In this document: one piece after another, positions 36,570-49,128 of the stretch
How positions within the stretch are numbered: the stretch's first letter is position 1
Layout of the letters: the number at the start of each line of letters is the position of its first letter
Source: Parietaria judaica
Lineage: Eukaryota > Streptophyta > Magnoliopsida > Rosales > Urticaceae
Assembly (NCBI GenBank): GCA_954871525.1
Contig: OX940863.1
Coordinates: 534,001 to 598,000, forward strand
DNA: 64,000 nucleotides
Reading direction: 5' to 3'
Made by a program: the position numbers and the translations under genes
Notes under the pieces: generated by a model
Database searches by the model: none
Told to the model about the DNA's origin: nothing
What the model saw: only the letters and a program-made list of their open reading frames with translations

Positions 36570-38550
36570 TCAGAAGCGCCTCTTGCGCTTCAAGCTCTTC
36601 AAGGAAGCGAAGCTGAACGCGATCGCCTCCTTCAACGTGGCTTTCCGGTCTTCTTTGAAGTTCCAAAGCTCAGGCACGGGGTATCTCCCGCTCGGATTGT
36701 GCTCGTTCAGCTCTTTCAAAGCCTTCACAATCGCCCCGTGTATCGCATCTCCCCACTCCTCCTTCACATTTCTCAGAGCTTCGTCTTCATCGTCTATTAT
36801 TTCCTGCCTCGCCCGAATCCCAAACACAAAACATCAAAACCAAAACCCCAAAAATCCAAAACCCTACCTAGATAATATTAAGAGTAATTGGCAATAATGC
36901 CCCTTGAACTTCAGTTTTTGGTAACACATTTCCCTTTACGAATATAGTAACTTGCTGAACAAGCTTCGTGGAACGAACCTCGTGGGTACTACTGTCGATT
37001 TGGACCACCTTGAAGGGCTGCCAATGCGGATCTAGAAGTTTATCTTGCCACAAAGAGCAAACAGTGAGGGCCTGAATTTCCGCTTCCTCCATAGAAAATC
37101 GTTTCTTGCACGCTTCCATAAAAGGATTCTGATTTAGATCTCCCATTCTTTTGACTCCGATATTTCCTCGATTTGTCGTCAATTCAATCAACCCCTGGAA
37201 AAAGAAATAGTCACCAAAAATGAATCACTAGAATTAAAAGACCGATTTGAAATCATGAACAATGTAAGATAATTTTTTTGGAATTTTATATTAAGAGACC
37301 GCATTGATTATACAAATTTTTATAGTATTTTTGTGTTTCGATTCTAGTTCCCAGGATTATAATCACATTATAATCACGTCATCGGGCAAAGTTTTGTACT
37401 ACTGCAACCATATAAAGCTCTTACCTTAATTAATAATTTCCGGGCATCTTGCAATTCATCGTTGGTCTCACGCTCTCTTTTCAAAAGTGTGGTATTCAAA
37501 GATTCCTCGCCATCAAGATCATCAATTTTTCCCTTCAATTCTTCATTCATCTCCTTCATCTTCGTCTTCACGGCTTCATCATCTGCATTTCCTAGATGCT
37601 TCATCACTTCTAATTTTCCTTTCAGCTCTTCGATTTCCATTTCCAGCTTCTGCTTCGCATCTAGCTCCTCTTGTAAACTAATTATTTTAGCTAATGCCTC
37701 TTGCTTCTCCTTCTGAAAAACGTTAAACGGGCATTTGTTAATTATTCTAATGTCATAAGCAACACTTTATAAACGATATCCCGGCTCTGCAATTCAAGAA
37801 TAAGAACAGTTTTTGGCTTCACAATGATGTTCAGTACGAAATTCCACTTATGAAACATGACAGCTAGCCCCAAGCATGAGCACCTTATATAGGCCTAGAT
37901 GCTCTTTATTAACCCTAGACCTAAAATACCAAAACTACCCCTAATGCAAGAAAATACAATTAATGACATAAAAATGTGGGTCTAACATATAACAGCATAT
38001 ATGGGGCTCTGACCTTTTGTTCTTCGACCAGCCTGTAGACATTCTCATCAGCCTTTTTCTGCTCCACTGAAGCCAACTCCAATGAACTGTTTGTCAGATC
38101 GTTCTAGAAACCGAAAAAAGACCATTGAAAATATGTCAAAACGGGAGTAGAACATTGAAAATATACCAAGTTTGCACAAGAACAATCCTACCGAATCACA
38201 AGATGGAAACCAAACTTCTAACATAAAATTATTCCTCAGATTTTCTACGATTTAGGATCATATTGTAACAATAATAGTACAATTGGCCAAAAGAAGGCAC
38301 CTTTCTCTTTTCTTCGTCGAGTTTTTCCCTTTCCCGATCAGTTTGAGCTTCGCGTTTGTTGAGTTCTTTGGACCATGAATAAATTCTCTTCTTCTTGTCT
38401 TCCAACTCTTTGCTCATTCTCGCTTGTTCGGCAAATATCCTTTCGACATTAGCACGTGCCAGCCGCTGCATCTTCCTCGATTCTGATTAAACATGCATTA
38501 ACACATAACAGCATGTAAGTACTTCAAATATTAAAAGGAGTTTCGACAAG

Positions 38551-38581
<31 letters not shown>

Positions 38582-39543
38582 ACAGATCGATAAAAACACA
38601 AGCAAGAATGAATTAAAGAAGTAAAAATAAACAGACATAAACCTTCCAAGAAAGCTTTGTGTAGCCTATCTTTCTCTTCGAGTATCCTGCTCAAAGACAT
38701 TGTTTTCTCGTTATATTTGTAATTGAGTTCATCGAGATTTTCGTTGGTCGCATCAATTTTATGAGCAAGCTTCGTCACAACACTGTACATGCTCTGTGAT
38801 GCTTCTTGGACGATTGCAGATATAGTCGTCAACTTTCCTTTCTTGCGAAGGTACTCTCCGATGAGCCCTTGGGAGTTATAATCATCTTCACGTGCACACC
38901 AACCATATATATTGCAACGTAACGGATTCCGGGTGTTTATCCAACTCTTTTTACTGAAACCGTCATTTTCAAAAACCTTCTCAAAATTTGCTGAATTATT
39001 AAACCCATTCCAATCTCCACCAAACTCTATGATCGCTTCTCCAGTCGGGTCTTTTCCATTCCAAAAGGTTTGAACTTCAGTCGGTTTATATTTGGCGTAC
39101 TCCGTCATCCAATGAGCACTGTCCGGGAATGTCAAACCGTCTTTTCCTTTTCCCTCTATATTGACAATGATGCAAGTCCACGGCCACACAAAGAGCTCAT
39201 CTTTCTCCTCTCTCTGAACGACGGGCCTCGTAACAACAGGAAGCTCGGATTTAGCTACTTCATTAGCTATGTCAGACTGTAGATACCTAGCTAAGGCCAG
39301 GTGATTTGCCTTCTGCTTCGCGTTTCGGTTAGCCGAGCCTTTAGCGACCCCGGAAGCATGTTGTAGAAGATCCTTAAACTTGTAATCCTGTTTCTTTTTC
39401 CCAGCGCAAAAGGGACATCTCAGCGTGCCATTAGGACCCTTCACTTTGTAGGTTCCATTCTTCAGCTGCTCATAAGGCTTCTCGGCATATTCGTGAATCT
39501 CGGAATCACTGATTTCCGACTCTTCTTCCGAGCTGTTCTCCAT
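36570..39543 (-). CDS. FDM1: FDM1/IDN2-type factor of RNA-directed DNA methylation
   Basis: SGS3-related XS/XH protein that binds double-stranded or guide-scaffold RNA complexes and supports siRNA-directed DNA methylation in the nucleus. Exons on the minus strand: 38643-39543, 38301-38482, 38014-38103, 37425-37712, 36979-37194, 36570-36803; 1911 bases, 636 residues, very close to Arabidopsis FDM1. Domain order: zf-XS ([20 protein letters not shown], Cys43, Cys46, His62); XS domain about 105-235 ([52 protein letters not shown]); long coiled coil about 260-490 ([17 protein letters not shown]); XH domain ([39 protein letters not shown]). The start ATG follows directly after an acceptor, so the first exon is noncoding. 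All frames are open, unlike the copy next door. Confidence 0.93.
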
Positions 39544-40009
39544 CTGAAAATCTATTAGAGATAAAATATAAGAAAAGCTTCACTTTTCCAAGACAGTTAA
39601 TACTCAAATCATCCTTTTCTACACACATGCAACACGAGACCGTACCAACTCCATAAGCATTTTCCGTAATCACAAGCAAACTGAACAAATTTCATCAACG
39701 TTTAAACCCTAGAAACTATCTGCCCATGAAGAACAGGATTTGCTTAGACCATCTTCCAAAGATAAACTAAAAACATTGAAAAGAACAACAATGTCGAGTC
39801 TGCTTGCTTTGCTTGGGTGAGAAAAACTCAAGTCTGGAGTTACTACCACGAACTACTGAGTAGCAGAATCAGTGAGGAGCTCATTACTAGAACCATTCAG
39901 ATCGTATCATAAAAGTGCAAAAAAAGCTCGTAAACTGTTTAAAAATTGCGAGGTTTCTTCGAGCTTAAGATCGACATTGTTACTAAAATCGAGAGAGAGA
40001 GAGAGAGTA

Positions 40010-40130
40010 CATACAGAGAGTGAGTGATGAGCGAAGAAGATGATCCGATTCCGATGAAACCCTTGACCGTACGTACGATGAAGCCCTCGTCACTGTAAGA
40101 GTCGAGAGACGAGAGAGGACCCGAGTCTTT
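40010..40130 (-). promoter_or_regulatory. Probable leader exon region of the FDM gene
   Basis: Minus-strand sequence rich in CTCTCT and TCTCGTC upstream of the coding exon, consistent with an untranslated first exon. A palindromic Mutator-like element begins about 140 bases further upstream, so it sits in or near the promoter. Inference only. Confidence 0.35.
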
Positions 40131-40266
40131 GAGAATTGTATTATTGAAGCGTCGATTTTGGCCTATTTCTTTTTTCTTTTTCTTTTTTCTAAATGTTTTA
40201 TTCACAGCATTTTTATACTTAATATTATAAGGTTGGATATAATTATTAAACCATAACTTTTTGTAA

Positions 40267-40735
40267 GGGTTAATGACGGCGAAAATATCCAAAGTTTGGT
40301 CAAAGAACCCCCCGTGTACCCAAAGTTTAAAAGTGGTGGCAAAAATACCCAAAGTCGCATTTAGGGAGTTGACCACTCCATTCTCGTAACGCCGTTAACT
40401 TACCTGTTAACTCTGGCCAGGTGGACAAATTTGTTTTGTTAAGTGTAATCATTAGGTATTCAATTAGTTGTATTAAATAGTGTTTATTATGAGTTTAATT
40501 CGTTGTTCTGTCGTAAACGAGGCTGATTTGGGCTCATCCGTGTGGCAAAAATTGTTATGTCAGCAACCCACGTTTGTTCGCGTGGCCTTAGTTAACGGGT
40601 AAGTTAATGGCGTTACGAGAATGGAGTGGTCAACTCCCCAAATGCGACTTTGGGTATTTTTACCACCACTTTTAAACTTTGGGTACACGAGGGGTTCTTT
40701 GACCAAACTTTGGATATTTTTGCCGTCATTAACCC
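40267..40735. mobile_element. Palindromic Mutator-like (MULE) element, copy 2, upstream of FDM
   Basis: The same family and the same 469-bp length as the copy in CCR intron 3. It starts GGGTTAATGACGGCGAAAAT and ends GCCGTCATTAACCC. The flanks TTTTTGTAA (40258-40266) and TTTTTGGTAA (40736-40745) look like a 9-base target duplication with one extra G. Confidence 0.85.
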
Positions 40736-41789
40736 TTTTTGGTAATATTAAAATGCCAAAAAAGTACACCAGACCAGAGGAAGAAAATAAAACCAATAGT
40801 TTACTTTGTAGATTTGAAAAATAGTATTTTCCAAATGGACCAGCCCATATTCGGGGTGGACCCCGGCGCGTGTTGCTCATCTTACCGAAAAATTTGATCG
40901 CGCGAAACATGTCAACCCAGTATTTTTATTTAATAAATTATTAATTATTTTAAATAAAAAAATATATACATACATATTTTCCCGCAAGGGCATTCCAACT
41001 TGTCGGGCACGGGCACGAGCGGATGGGCACCCGTTCGGAGTGCACGGGTAAAATGGCAATATATAAGGTGGTGAAGGATTATGGCCCAATTATGTGCTAA
41101 ATGGGCGGGCCAACACTTGCCCATTAAATTCAGGCCTAATATACTATATAGAGTTCACTTAGGAGGTTTTTTTTTCATGAATTTCTAGGTAAGTATTGTG
41201 TTCGGTAAAAAATAAAATGAAAGTGTTTTTAATAAAAATAATAATTAATCAATTATTCTCCCACCACAAAATCAAAAGCAAAAAACCAACGTTCATCATT
41301 GCTTCATAGTTCATAATCATAGGTGTGGTAAGTTATTTCTTCATATTCATATACACCTAAATATAGCTCAAAAATATTTCGAACCCTGTTTATTTCAGTC
41401 TTTTATATTTTTATATTTTTTTAATGGGATTTCAGTCTTTATTTAAAGTTCATTTAAGACAAAAAAAATACTATATTCATTTTTCCATAACTTTGCAATA
41501 TTAAGAAAAAAATATTCCTTCCATTCTGTTGAATATGCTTGTAGTTGTGTAGCTCGCCATTGTTTTAGCTGTATTTAGTCTTTATTATTCTTCGGATAAT
41601 AGTACAAGTACTTTTAACATTTTTATTTCTATGCTTCATTTCATAATAGGCGAATCATTTCACCGGTGTTTTAAAACCTCATTTATGTTTTTTTTTATAG
41701 CATATTGTTTAATTTAAACTTCATAATAGTACAAGTACTTAACATTTTAATTTCTATGCTTCACATGACTCTCTAGTCTAACTACCCTA
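40736..41789. other. Intergenic DNA
   Basis: 40850-41060 is relatively GC-rich (GGACCCCGGCGCGTG, GGGCACGGGCACGAGCGG) with no recognisable gene; the rest is AT-rich. 41785-41789 is the target duplication of the solo LTR. Confidence 0.4.
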
Positions 41790-42226
41790 TGTTGAGCACA
41801 AAACACTTTTGTGGGAAACACTCACACTTTTTATTAAGACCACTCAAGAAGAGATTACAATACTTGGTGTTTAGGACTACTCTAAAACTCTTTTTAGGAC
41901 ACTCTTTAGGAGACACTACACTTTGTGTTTCTTGGATACAAAATGTGAATGTGGTGATGGGTATTTATAGTGGTGGTGAAACAATCTCAATCACACATTT
42001 TCTCACCTTCTAGGACGTTCCTAAAATATCTAGACATCTAAAACATTATAGGACATTCTTTACATATCTAAGGATTCTACATAATTCTAATACTTCTACA
42101 CTTAACTAAGAAACTTCTAGATAATGGGCTTATTCTCCAAGTGGGCTAATTAGTCTTCTTCATAGTTGGGCTTTCATAATTTGTTAGGCTCTAGAAAATT
42201 CATTGGGCTAGTGTTGATCCTTAACA
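41790..42226 (-). mobile_element. Solo LTR (437 bp)
   Basis: Starts TGTTGAG and ends CTTAACA, so TG...CA with short inverted termini. It is flanked by the 5-base duplication CCCTA (41785-41789 and 42227-42231), the retrotransposon hallmark. Read on the minus strand it contains CCACTATAAATACCC, a good TATA box, so the LTR probably points leftward. No internal coding region or second LTR adjoins it, so it is best explained as a solo LTR left by recombination. Confidence 0.8.
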
Positions 42227-42481
42227 CCCTACTGGATTGTATCATGCGAAGCAGACACCGATGAAATTGAAAGAGGATGCCCAATATTAATACGCATCTC
42301 CATCTCGAGAACCCTCCAAAGATCTCACTGTTTTTCGATCATCAGAAAACCGGTTTCAACTCAATCACCAACTTGTGATTGATCCACTTAATTTGACATG
42401 CAATAGCCAAAGCCTATAACACGTCGAAACAACGAATAGTAGTTTCAAATTTCAATCCAACCATCAAGTTCAAGCATTGTA

Positions 42482-42486
<5 letters not shown>

Positions 42487-42524
<38 letters not shown>
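42487..42524. repeat. TA microsatellite
   Basis: About 18 TA units. Similar tracts lie at 49098-49121, 52142-52165, 54868-54901 and elsewhere in this AT-rich region. Confidence 0.85.
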
Positions 42525-42525
<1 letters not shown>

Positions 42526-43056
42526 GCCTAGCTACAACACGTTAAAAGAAATAGGCATATAAGGCTAGAAATGAGTAACATCCTTAGCTAGTGGGAATCT
42601 TCGTCTTCAACATTGAGACAAGAAAGCCTCGAAAAAAGATTCGCTTCCAGCTTTGACATTTTTCACACAAAAATCATCGTCTCCACCGAGACCTAACTCA
42701 GTCTCTAACAACCCATCGCCTTATCTTCCTGTTGGGAATATATATATGTGTCCATGTCACAAATTCCTCAGAATTTATTTCTGCATCTTTGAATGAGGTC
42801 CTCATAAGATGGCCAAGTTTTATGTGTATAATATGTGGCAGATGAGTATATATACACTCGACACGTTTACTATGCATGCATGACTATATCACAGTTTTCA
42901 TATTAAATGCTTGGTTTGGCTTTGCTCTCTGTCATTCACATATATATGACGACGATTTGTAAAATATATCACCGTCGATGGCCATCTCTATCATCTCATA
43001 ACCATTAGGGTATCGGATTCCTGTTACATCTTCTTGACAAGTCAATCATATATATA

Positions 43057-43700
43057 TATTATAACCTCTATAAATTAATACTCGATATATTAATAGTCGC
43101 GATTAAATAATATTTTTGTCCGGTCCCGACTCGGGCCTAACTAGCTAAATTTATAATTCGCTAAATTTATAAGATAATATTTTTTTTTCAAAAATATATA
43201 AGTCCCAAGTGATATATAAATTAATAATTATATAAAAAATTACATAAATAATTATAAAACTATTATGAAAAAATATAACATAAATAACTATAAAATCACA
43301 TAAGATAACATTACATCACTAATCATGTAGTCCTCTTAAATATGATTCTATAGTAATTATTGTATCTTTAATTATCACTACTCTAAGAATCTATTGTTAT
43401 TTCTCTTAATTAATATCATTGAGCTCTTTAATATTTCTGACATTGGTACTCTAATAAAACCTTTTTAAATCATAATAGTCTCTCTTGATATTCTAAATAT
43501 TGATATTTTAATATTCTCGATATAATAAATTGAAATAATTTTTTGTTAGTAAAGATGTTTATATAATTATAGTTGATTAATAATTTTTTTCTTCATAAAT
43601 GTATAAATTAATAAATTATTAATTTATATGTTAATTAATAATCCGATAAGATAATATTTTTTACCGGTCCTGACAATATTAATTTATAGAGGTTCTACTG
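43057..43700. mobile_element. Emigrant/Lemi1-like pogo element, copy 2 (inverted)
   Basis: The right end is intact (TTAATTTATAGAGGTTCTACTG followed by TA). The left end (ATAACCTCTATAAATTAATA) has lost the first bases of the repeat. The interior matches copy 1 in reverse orientation (GTCCGGTCCCGACTCGGGCC, AAGTCCCAAGTGATATATAAA, CCGGTCCTGAC). The transposase remnant is more damaged here: its end reads Ile-Thr-Ile-Glu-Ser-Tyr-Leu in place of the PIP-like Tyr-Phe. Confidence 0.82.
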
Positions 43701-46700
43701 TATATATATACACATACGTATGACATCAAAATAAAATAGTAAACCTATAGGGAAAATGAAGAGAAAAAAGGTGCGCAATTTTTATATTTAGTAGTGTGAA
43801 CGGTTTTGGATTTTATAGCTCGTTGATAAAAGTTCAACTCATGGAGCTAATTATAAGTTTACCTCGTAGGTCGATATACGAGTTCAAATAATCAACTACT
43901 AAATTATTGATTCAAATTTTAAATTTTGGGGGGCGAAATCCTATAAAAAAAAATTATATGTTGGTTTTTGGATTGATGATTGAGTGAGTTTGATTATAGT
44001 TGTAATCATGAAAAGTTTTATTGTGTCCTTTTTCTCCTTTTTAGTTTCAGTCATTCATTTGATACGCAATCACATATTTATATTAATTCGATAGAAGAAT
44101 TTTGAAGCGTATTATCTAAGCAATCACATATGGATCCGAGCACTCAAAAAGGCAAGGGTTATATATAAGTTAGCTAAACAAACACGCATTATACTAAAAA
44201 CGTATATATATGTTTTTCAAACCCTAAGTGATCACCAATAATTGTGACCCTCATTATTATAATGCAACTTTCACTCCATTCACTATTGACTTCATTGTTG
44301 TAAATAACATTCATAAAACCTAGCAAGCTATACACGTGATTCAATATTAGAATATTACACGTGTATTATATTTTATATACAAGATTTCGACTTAAATCTT
44401 CAAACCATAAAACTTAAATATTGGCAAAATGAAACTACAAAAAAAAAATAAAAAAAAATATCTACTTGCCACCTGCACAATTACAAGCCCATTAAAACAT
44501 ACACAATCATAGCTACAAGTGATATGTGAAAACTAGGGTTACAAGCAATAAATTTGATTGCTCTGCTTCGGATCTCTATAATGATTTTTGATGAATTAGG
44601 TCTCAGAACTCAATAATATTATATATATATATATAATATAGGGGTTGACACTTAACAAACACGTGTATATATATATATATTACCGCTTGAAGAAGTTACA
44701 ACTTCTCGTTTCGTCTGGTAAGGATCTTCTCGCCTGGAGGGACGAAAGTTTGCAGATCTGTTCCTATTGTGAAATTAGTACGGAAATTAAAATCGCTCCA
44801 TTGTCCCATTTTTAAAACATCCTAGAATAGTCTCTCTCTAAGTCGTGCGTACACTTGGAATAGTATGCTCTATTACCAAAAAAAAAAATAACAAATATGA
44901 AACACTATTTTGTTGTCATCAGTACGCAAAACGCTTGACAAAACAAATTTAGTATTACTTGTCTCAGTTGACATCGGATTTAACAATAGCCACATAAATT
45001 TATGTATAAATTATGACTAATAATATAAAATAATAATAATAATATATTTCGATCTTGTAAGAACAGATAGTCTACGGTACGAGGAAGAGTTCTGTATATG
45101 GTGCACTTGATTAACACCAAATACAAATAGGTATTAATCTCTTTGTTTTGATGTCTTCCTGTCGTTTTCAGAAACACTGTCGTTTCACAATTGATATCGA
45201 TTTCTGTCTGCCTATATACTGTGGTACAATACAACAATTCTGTTGTCGTTTTTACAATGTTTTGTTCCACATGAACTTAATACGTTTTTACTATTAACAA
45301 GTTTCTGAGCAAGGTTCAATAATTAATTTTTCCAGCCTTTAATTAAGTACCGATAATAAGCAATATTATTAACACAAACTTATAATTTAAAAAAATGAAA
45401 ACCAAATTAAATGTACGAAAGTCAATATGACATTATGAGAATGTGAAGCACGCAAATACAATACACGAGTCAACAACAATAGTCCCTTACCAAAAGAATA
45501 GTACTTTGAGTCAAATCATCTCTATATATTTCTTAAAAATAAAAAAATAAAATGAAAAGAGAAAGATAACTAACCTAGTTAGTAGGCATAGAAACAGACA
45601 AATATAGAGGTGAATAAGCTATATACAGATACGTAACCATGAAGAATGGGGTTGACTTGACTTTAAGATTTTTACCATATTATAAGTTTTTCATTTTAGT
45701 TTCGTGTATTTTTTTAAAAACATTTTTAAATATAAATCCACAGGGCACCTTCGATCCGTGGAAGAATACTTTTGCTACTCACGAGTCACAGCAGAACGAG
45801 GATAGGATACAAATCTTGGAGAGCTAAATAGCACTGGACCGGCAAAAAGCATAATAATAATACATTCTTCAAATCTAGCGACAGGGGATTGGGACTGGTC
45901 CGAGTTCCTCATCTTGAAAGAATAAAATAATCTTTTTTGGTTAAAAAATATATCAGTCAATTATACATATTCCACGAATTACTTTAAAATATTTTCAAAT
46001 TCCGCGTTGTTAATATATATATATATATATAATTATATATAATAATGAGCAACGTATAGAATCTAAAAGACATATTGTAATTAAGGGCAAAGAAAACCAA
46101 GGAATTTATGCTTGCTATGATTATTATGTGCCATCAATATCAACCCTTTTTTACGACCAATTTAGTGATCCAATATCGACAATTCACAATTACTTCAAAA
46201 GAAACTATCAATAGATGAGATATCATGAATGTTCGTTTTCATGACATTAGATTGATCATATGTATTTTACTATTCATACGTTCATGCGTATTACTCCATT
46301 TTTATTGCGTTTTTATTTATTTATATATTTTGCATAAAAGACCATTTTTTTATTATATAGTTTAAGGTCATATATATATATATATTATTATTCTGAGATC
46401 CTCACAAGTTGTATAATGAAAACAACGTAAAAACAGAATCGTCAAAAGGGAGGCCTCGCAACGATAAGATGACTAGTGATCATTAAGATACAAGGACACC
46501 AGGCATATACACTAAGAATCTTAGGTGAAGTTAAAAGGAATAATAATAATAATAATAATTAAAAAAAAAAGTAAGCTAAAATGGCTTCAATATTGTGTGT
46601 GTGTGTGTATATAGTTATATATAGAGTCGAAAACTGTATGCAAAACTGGAAGATCTGAAGACACCCATATTCCTTGCCGTTATTATTACCAGGTACTTAT

Positions 46701-47285
46701 ACTGTATTCCTCTCCCCTACATATAATTGTGTGTTCTATTAATTATCATAATATATATATATATATATATCCATGCAGATCCGTATTATTATATTGATAA
46801 AATCTGTACTATATACAGTATAGAGTTGATCGCTAATACATTCGACATTCGTATATAGCTTTTCATATAGCTGTTCTGATAAATTAGTCGAATGATCACC
46901 ATGTAGTGACGCCATAGACATGTCATTAAATAGAAGCTATACCTAATTATATATATATATATATATTAGTTATGTATGATTGACGATATATATATATATA
47001 TATAATAATTACAATATAAGCAATGAATATGATGGATCAGCTCTTAATTTGCGTACGTGCATGTGTCCATAATTAATAGTTTCGTTTTTATCTTCCAAAA
47101 TCACTATTATTTTAACCCAATAAGTGTCGGTATTTTGGAATCGGATGATCGTCTAGTGTATTAGGTTTTGTTTTTTCATAAAACCCTAATTATTCCGTAT
47201 TGTCTTTTCCATGAACTGATGTTTCACTTACGTACTTTCAGTTCTAAATAAACTAAAAATTGACATTCAAACTAAACATTTCAAT
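43701..47285. other. AT-rich intergenic DNA
   Basis: No gene recognised. It contains short microsatellites (TA at 44623-44640 and 46017-46030, AAT at 46541-46558, TG at 46595-46610). 45160-45260 has three GTCGTTTT / TGTCGTTTC words of the type noted in the findings. Small open frames at 44980-45270 and 45639-45827 have no recognisable domain. Confidence 0.4.
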
Positions 47286-47822
47286 TAGGGGTGGCAATTC
47301 GGGTTGCGTGTCGTGTTCGTGCCGGGTCTTAATCGTTTTTTACTTATTTTATCTAGACCCAGACCCGCCCCATTAAAATAACGTGTTTATCGTGTCTACC
47401 CGTTTAACCCAATTAATAGATTCATTTATTTATAAATGATAAATTAATTCAATTTATACTCATTTACCTTAATTTATTTAACTATATTATCAAAGATTTT
47501 AAAATTTTACTAGCAAATGTTTATGTTCATCAATTGTAAGACGTAATTAATAAAATAAAAAAACATAAATTCCATATATAATAAGTATTAAAACACTTAA
47601 TAACATGTATAAAATGTAGAAAATGTAATTTTTTTGCTCTTTAATCGTGTCCAATTGGGTCCCATCGTACTATCGTGTTCGTACTGTGTTTACCCGTTAT
47701 TTAATCGTGTTAATCGTGTTCGACACGGTTAGACCCAGATCCATTTATGGTAGACCCAGACCCGTTTAAATCGTGTCGTAACCGTTTCGTGTTTCGTGTC
47801 CGGCCCGAAATTGTCACCCCTA
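47286..47822. mobile_element. hAT-type non-autonomous element
   Basis: 537 bp. It begins TAGGGGTGGCAATTCGGG and ends CCCGAAATTGTCACCCCTA, imperfect terminal inverted repeats. The 8-base duplication ATTTCAAT flanks it exactly (47278-47285 and 47823-47830). The interior is rich in GTGTCGTGTTCG, GACCCAGACCCG and CGTTTAACCC words near both ends, like hAT subterminal repeats. No coding capacity. Confidence 0.88.
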
Positions 47823-49093
47823 ATTTCAATGATCTTATATCACGTACAATACGTCGTTTCAATAAAATCTAAACATATTAAACTTAAGTGGTTTAATTAA
47901 GATGGATAATTATATGGAAATTTTAGATTGCTTGCGAAAAACATACGTTTTTATTATAGAAATTCGAGTATTAGTTTTTATTTTGCAAAAAAAAAAAAAC
48001 CATATATAATTTTGCTGCCAATTATTATATATTTGTGATTATAATGGTCCATATATATGTCGGTTTTTTGTTTGCAAAATCACTATTGTTTTTTCTCATT
48101 TAGTGACATTTTTCATGAGCATTGATTTCATGAATTTTGTATTCCATGTGGTTTCCATCAATTGATGGCCGGTTTAACGTATTTTCCGGTCTAAACTAAA
48201 TAAGCTGAAACTCTATGGCTTAATAATTGAGCTCATGTGAATATAGATCATTCCAATAAAACCCAGACATGTTAAATTCGAGCATTGAAAAAACACACTA
48301 TTGAGAGAGGAAAAATTCGAGCACTGAAAAAACACACCATTGAGAGAGAGAGAGAACGATGATATTTAATGAAAATCCAAGTATATAAATGTTATATATT
48401 TTCTTAAGCCTAAGGGATCATAATTGAAGTAGAAGTCTTGAAGTTATAGTCAATTGGGGAGGAGACTATAACCGAAGGGTTTTTTATTTATTTTATATGA
48501 CAGGACAAAGTACTCAAATGAAATAAATTAAGTGTGCCAACATATAGTCTCATCCAACGGTCGTCTCTTTTGTTAAGGTTCCGCCACGTATCAACTCCCT
48601 CCCTTATTTCTCTTTTTACTTTTTGACATGTACCTGATAGATGTGAAGCTAAAATGGACTATAACGCGTACTTGAAGTGACAGTAGTTCGACGGAATTAT
48701 GTAGTCGCACGCTTTTATTTCATTTGAGTATTTCGTCGTCACAAAAGGAACTTGGGTACTCTATTCCCTCGGGTACTTTTACTTTAATTGTCCCTTTAAT
48801 TATTTTTAACTCGGCTGATATTATTTTAAATTTTTATATTTTAAAAATCAAGATATTGATGATAATACTACAATATCATATCTTATAAGTTATAATAAAA
48901 AAAAATCAAATTTCTTGCTTTATGACGTCACAGGCCAGCGATGCAGAGAAATTAAACACAAAATTAGTGAGCAACAATAATTCCGAGTGGGGGTTACAAT
49001 AATTGAGCCAAAGTCGTCTCTCTACTAGTTGAAAAGCTCATCATTCTAATGTACTACACAAATAATTTTTCTCTCTACGTATAAATATAAGTA

Positions 49094-49128
<35 letters not shown>

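Noticed and set aside
40560..40910. A 116-codon open frame similar to one at 13248-13448
   Set aside because: Both are chance translations of the arms of the 469-bp Mutator-like element.
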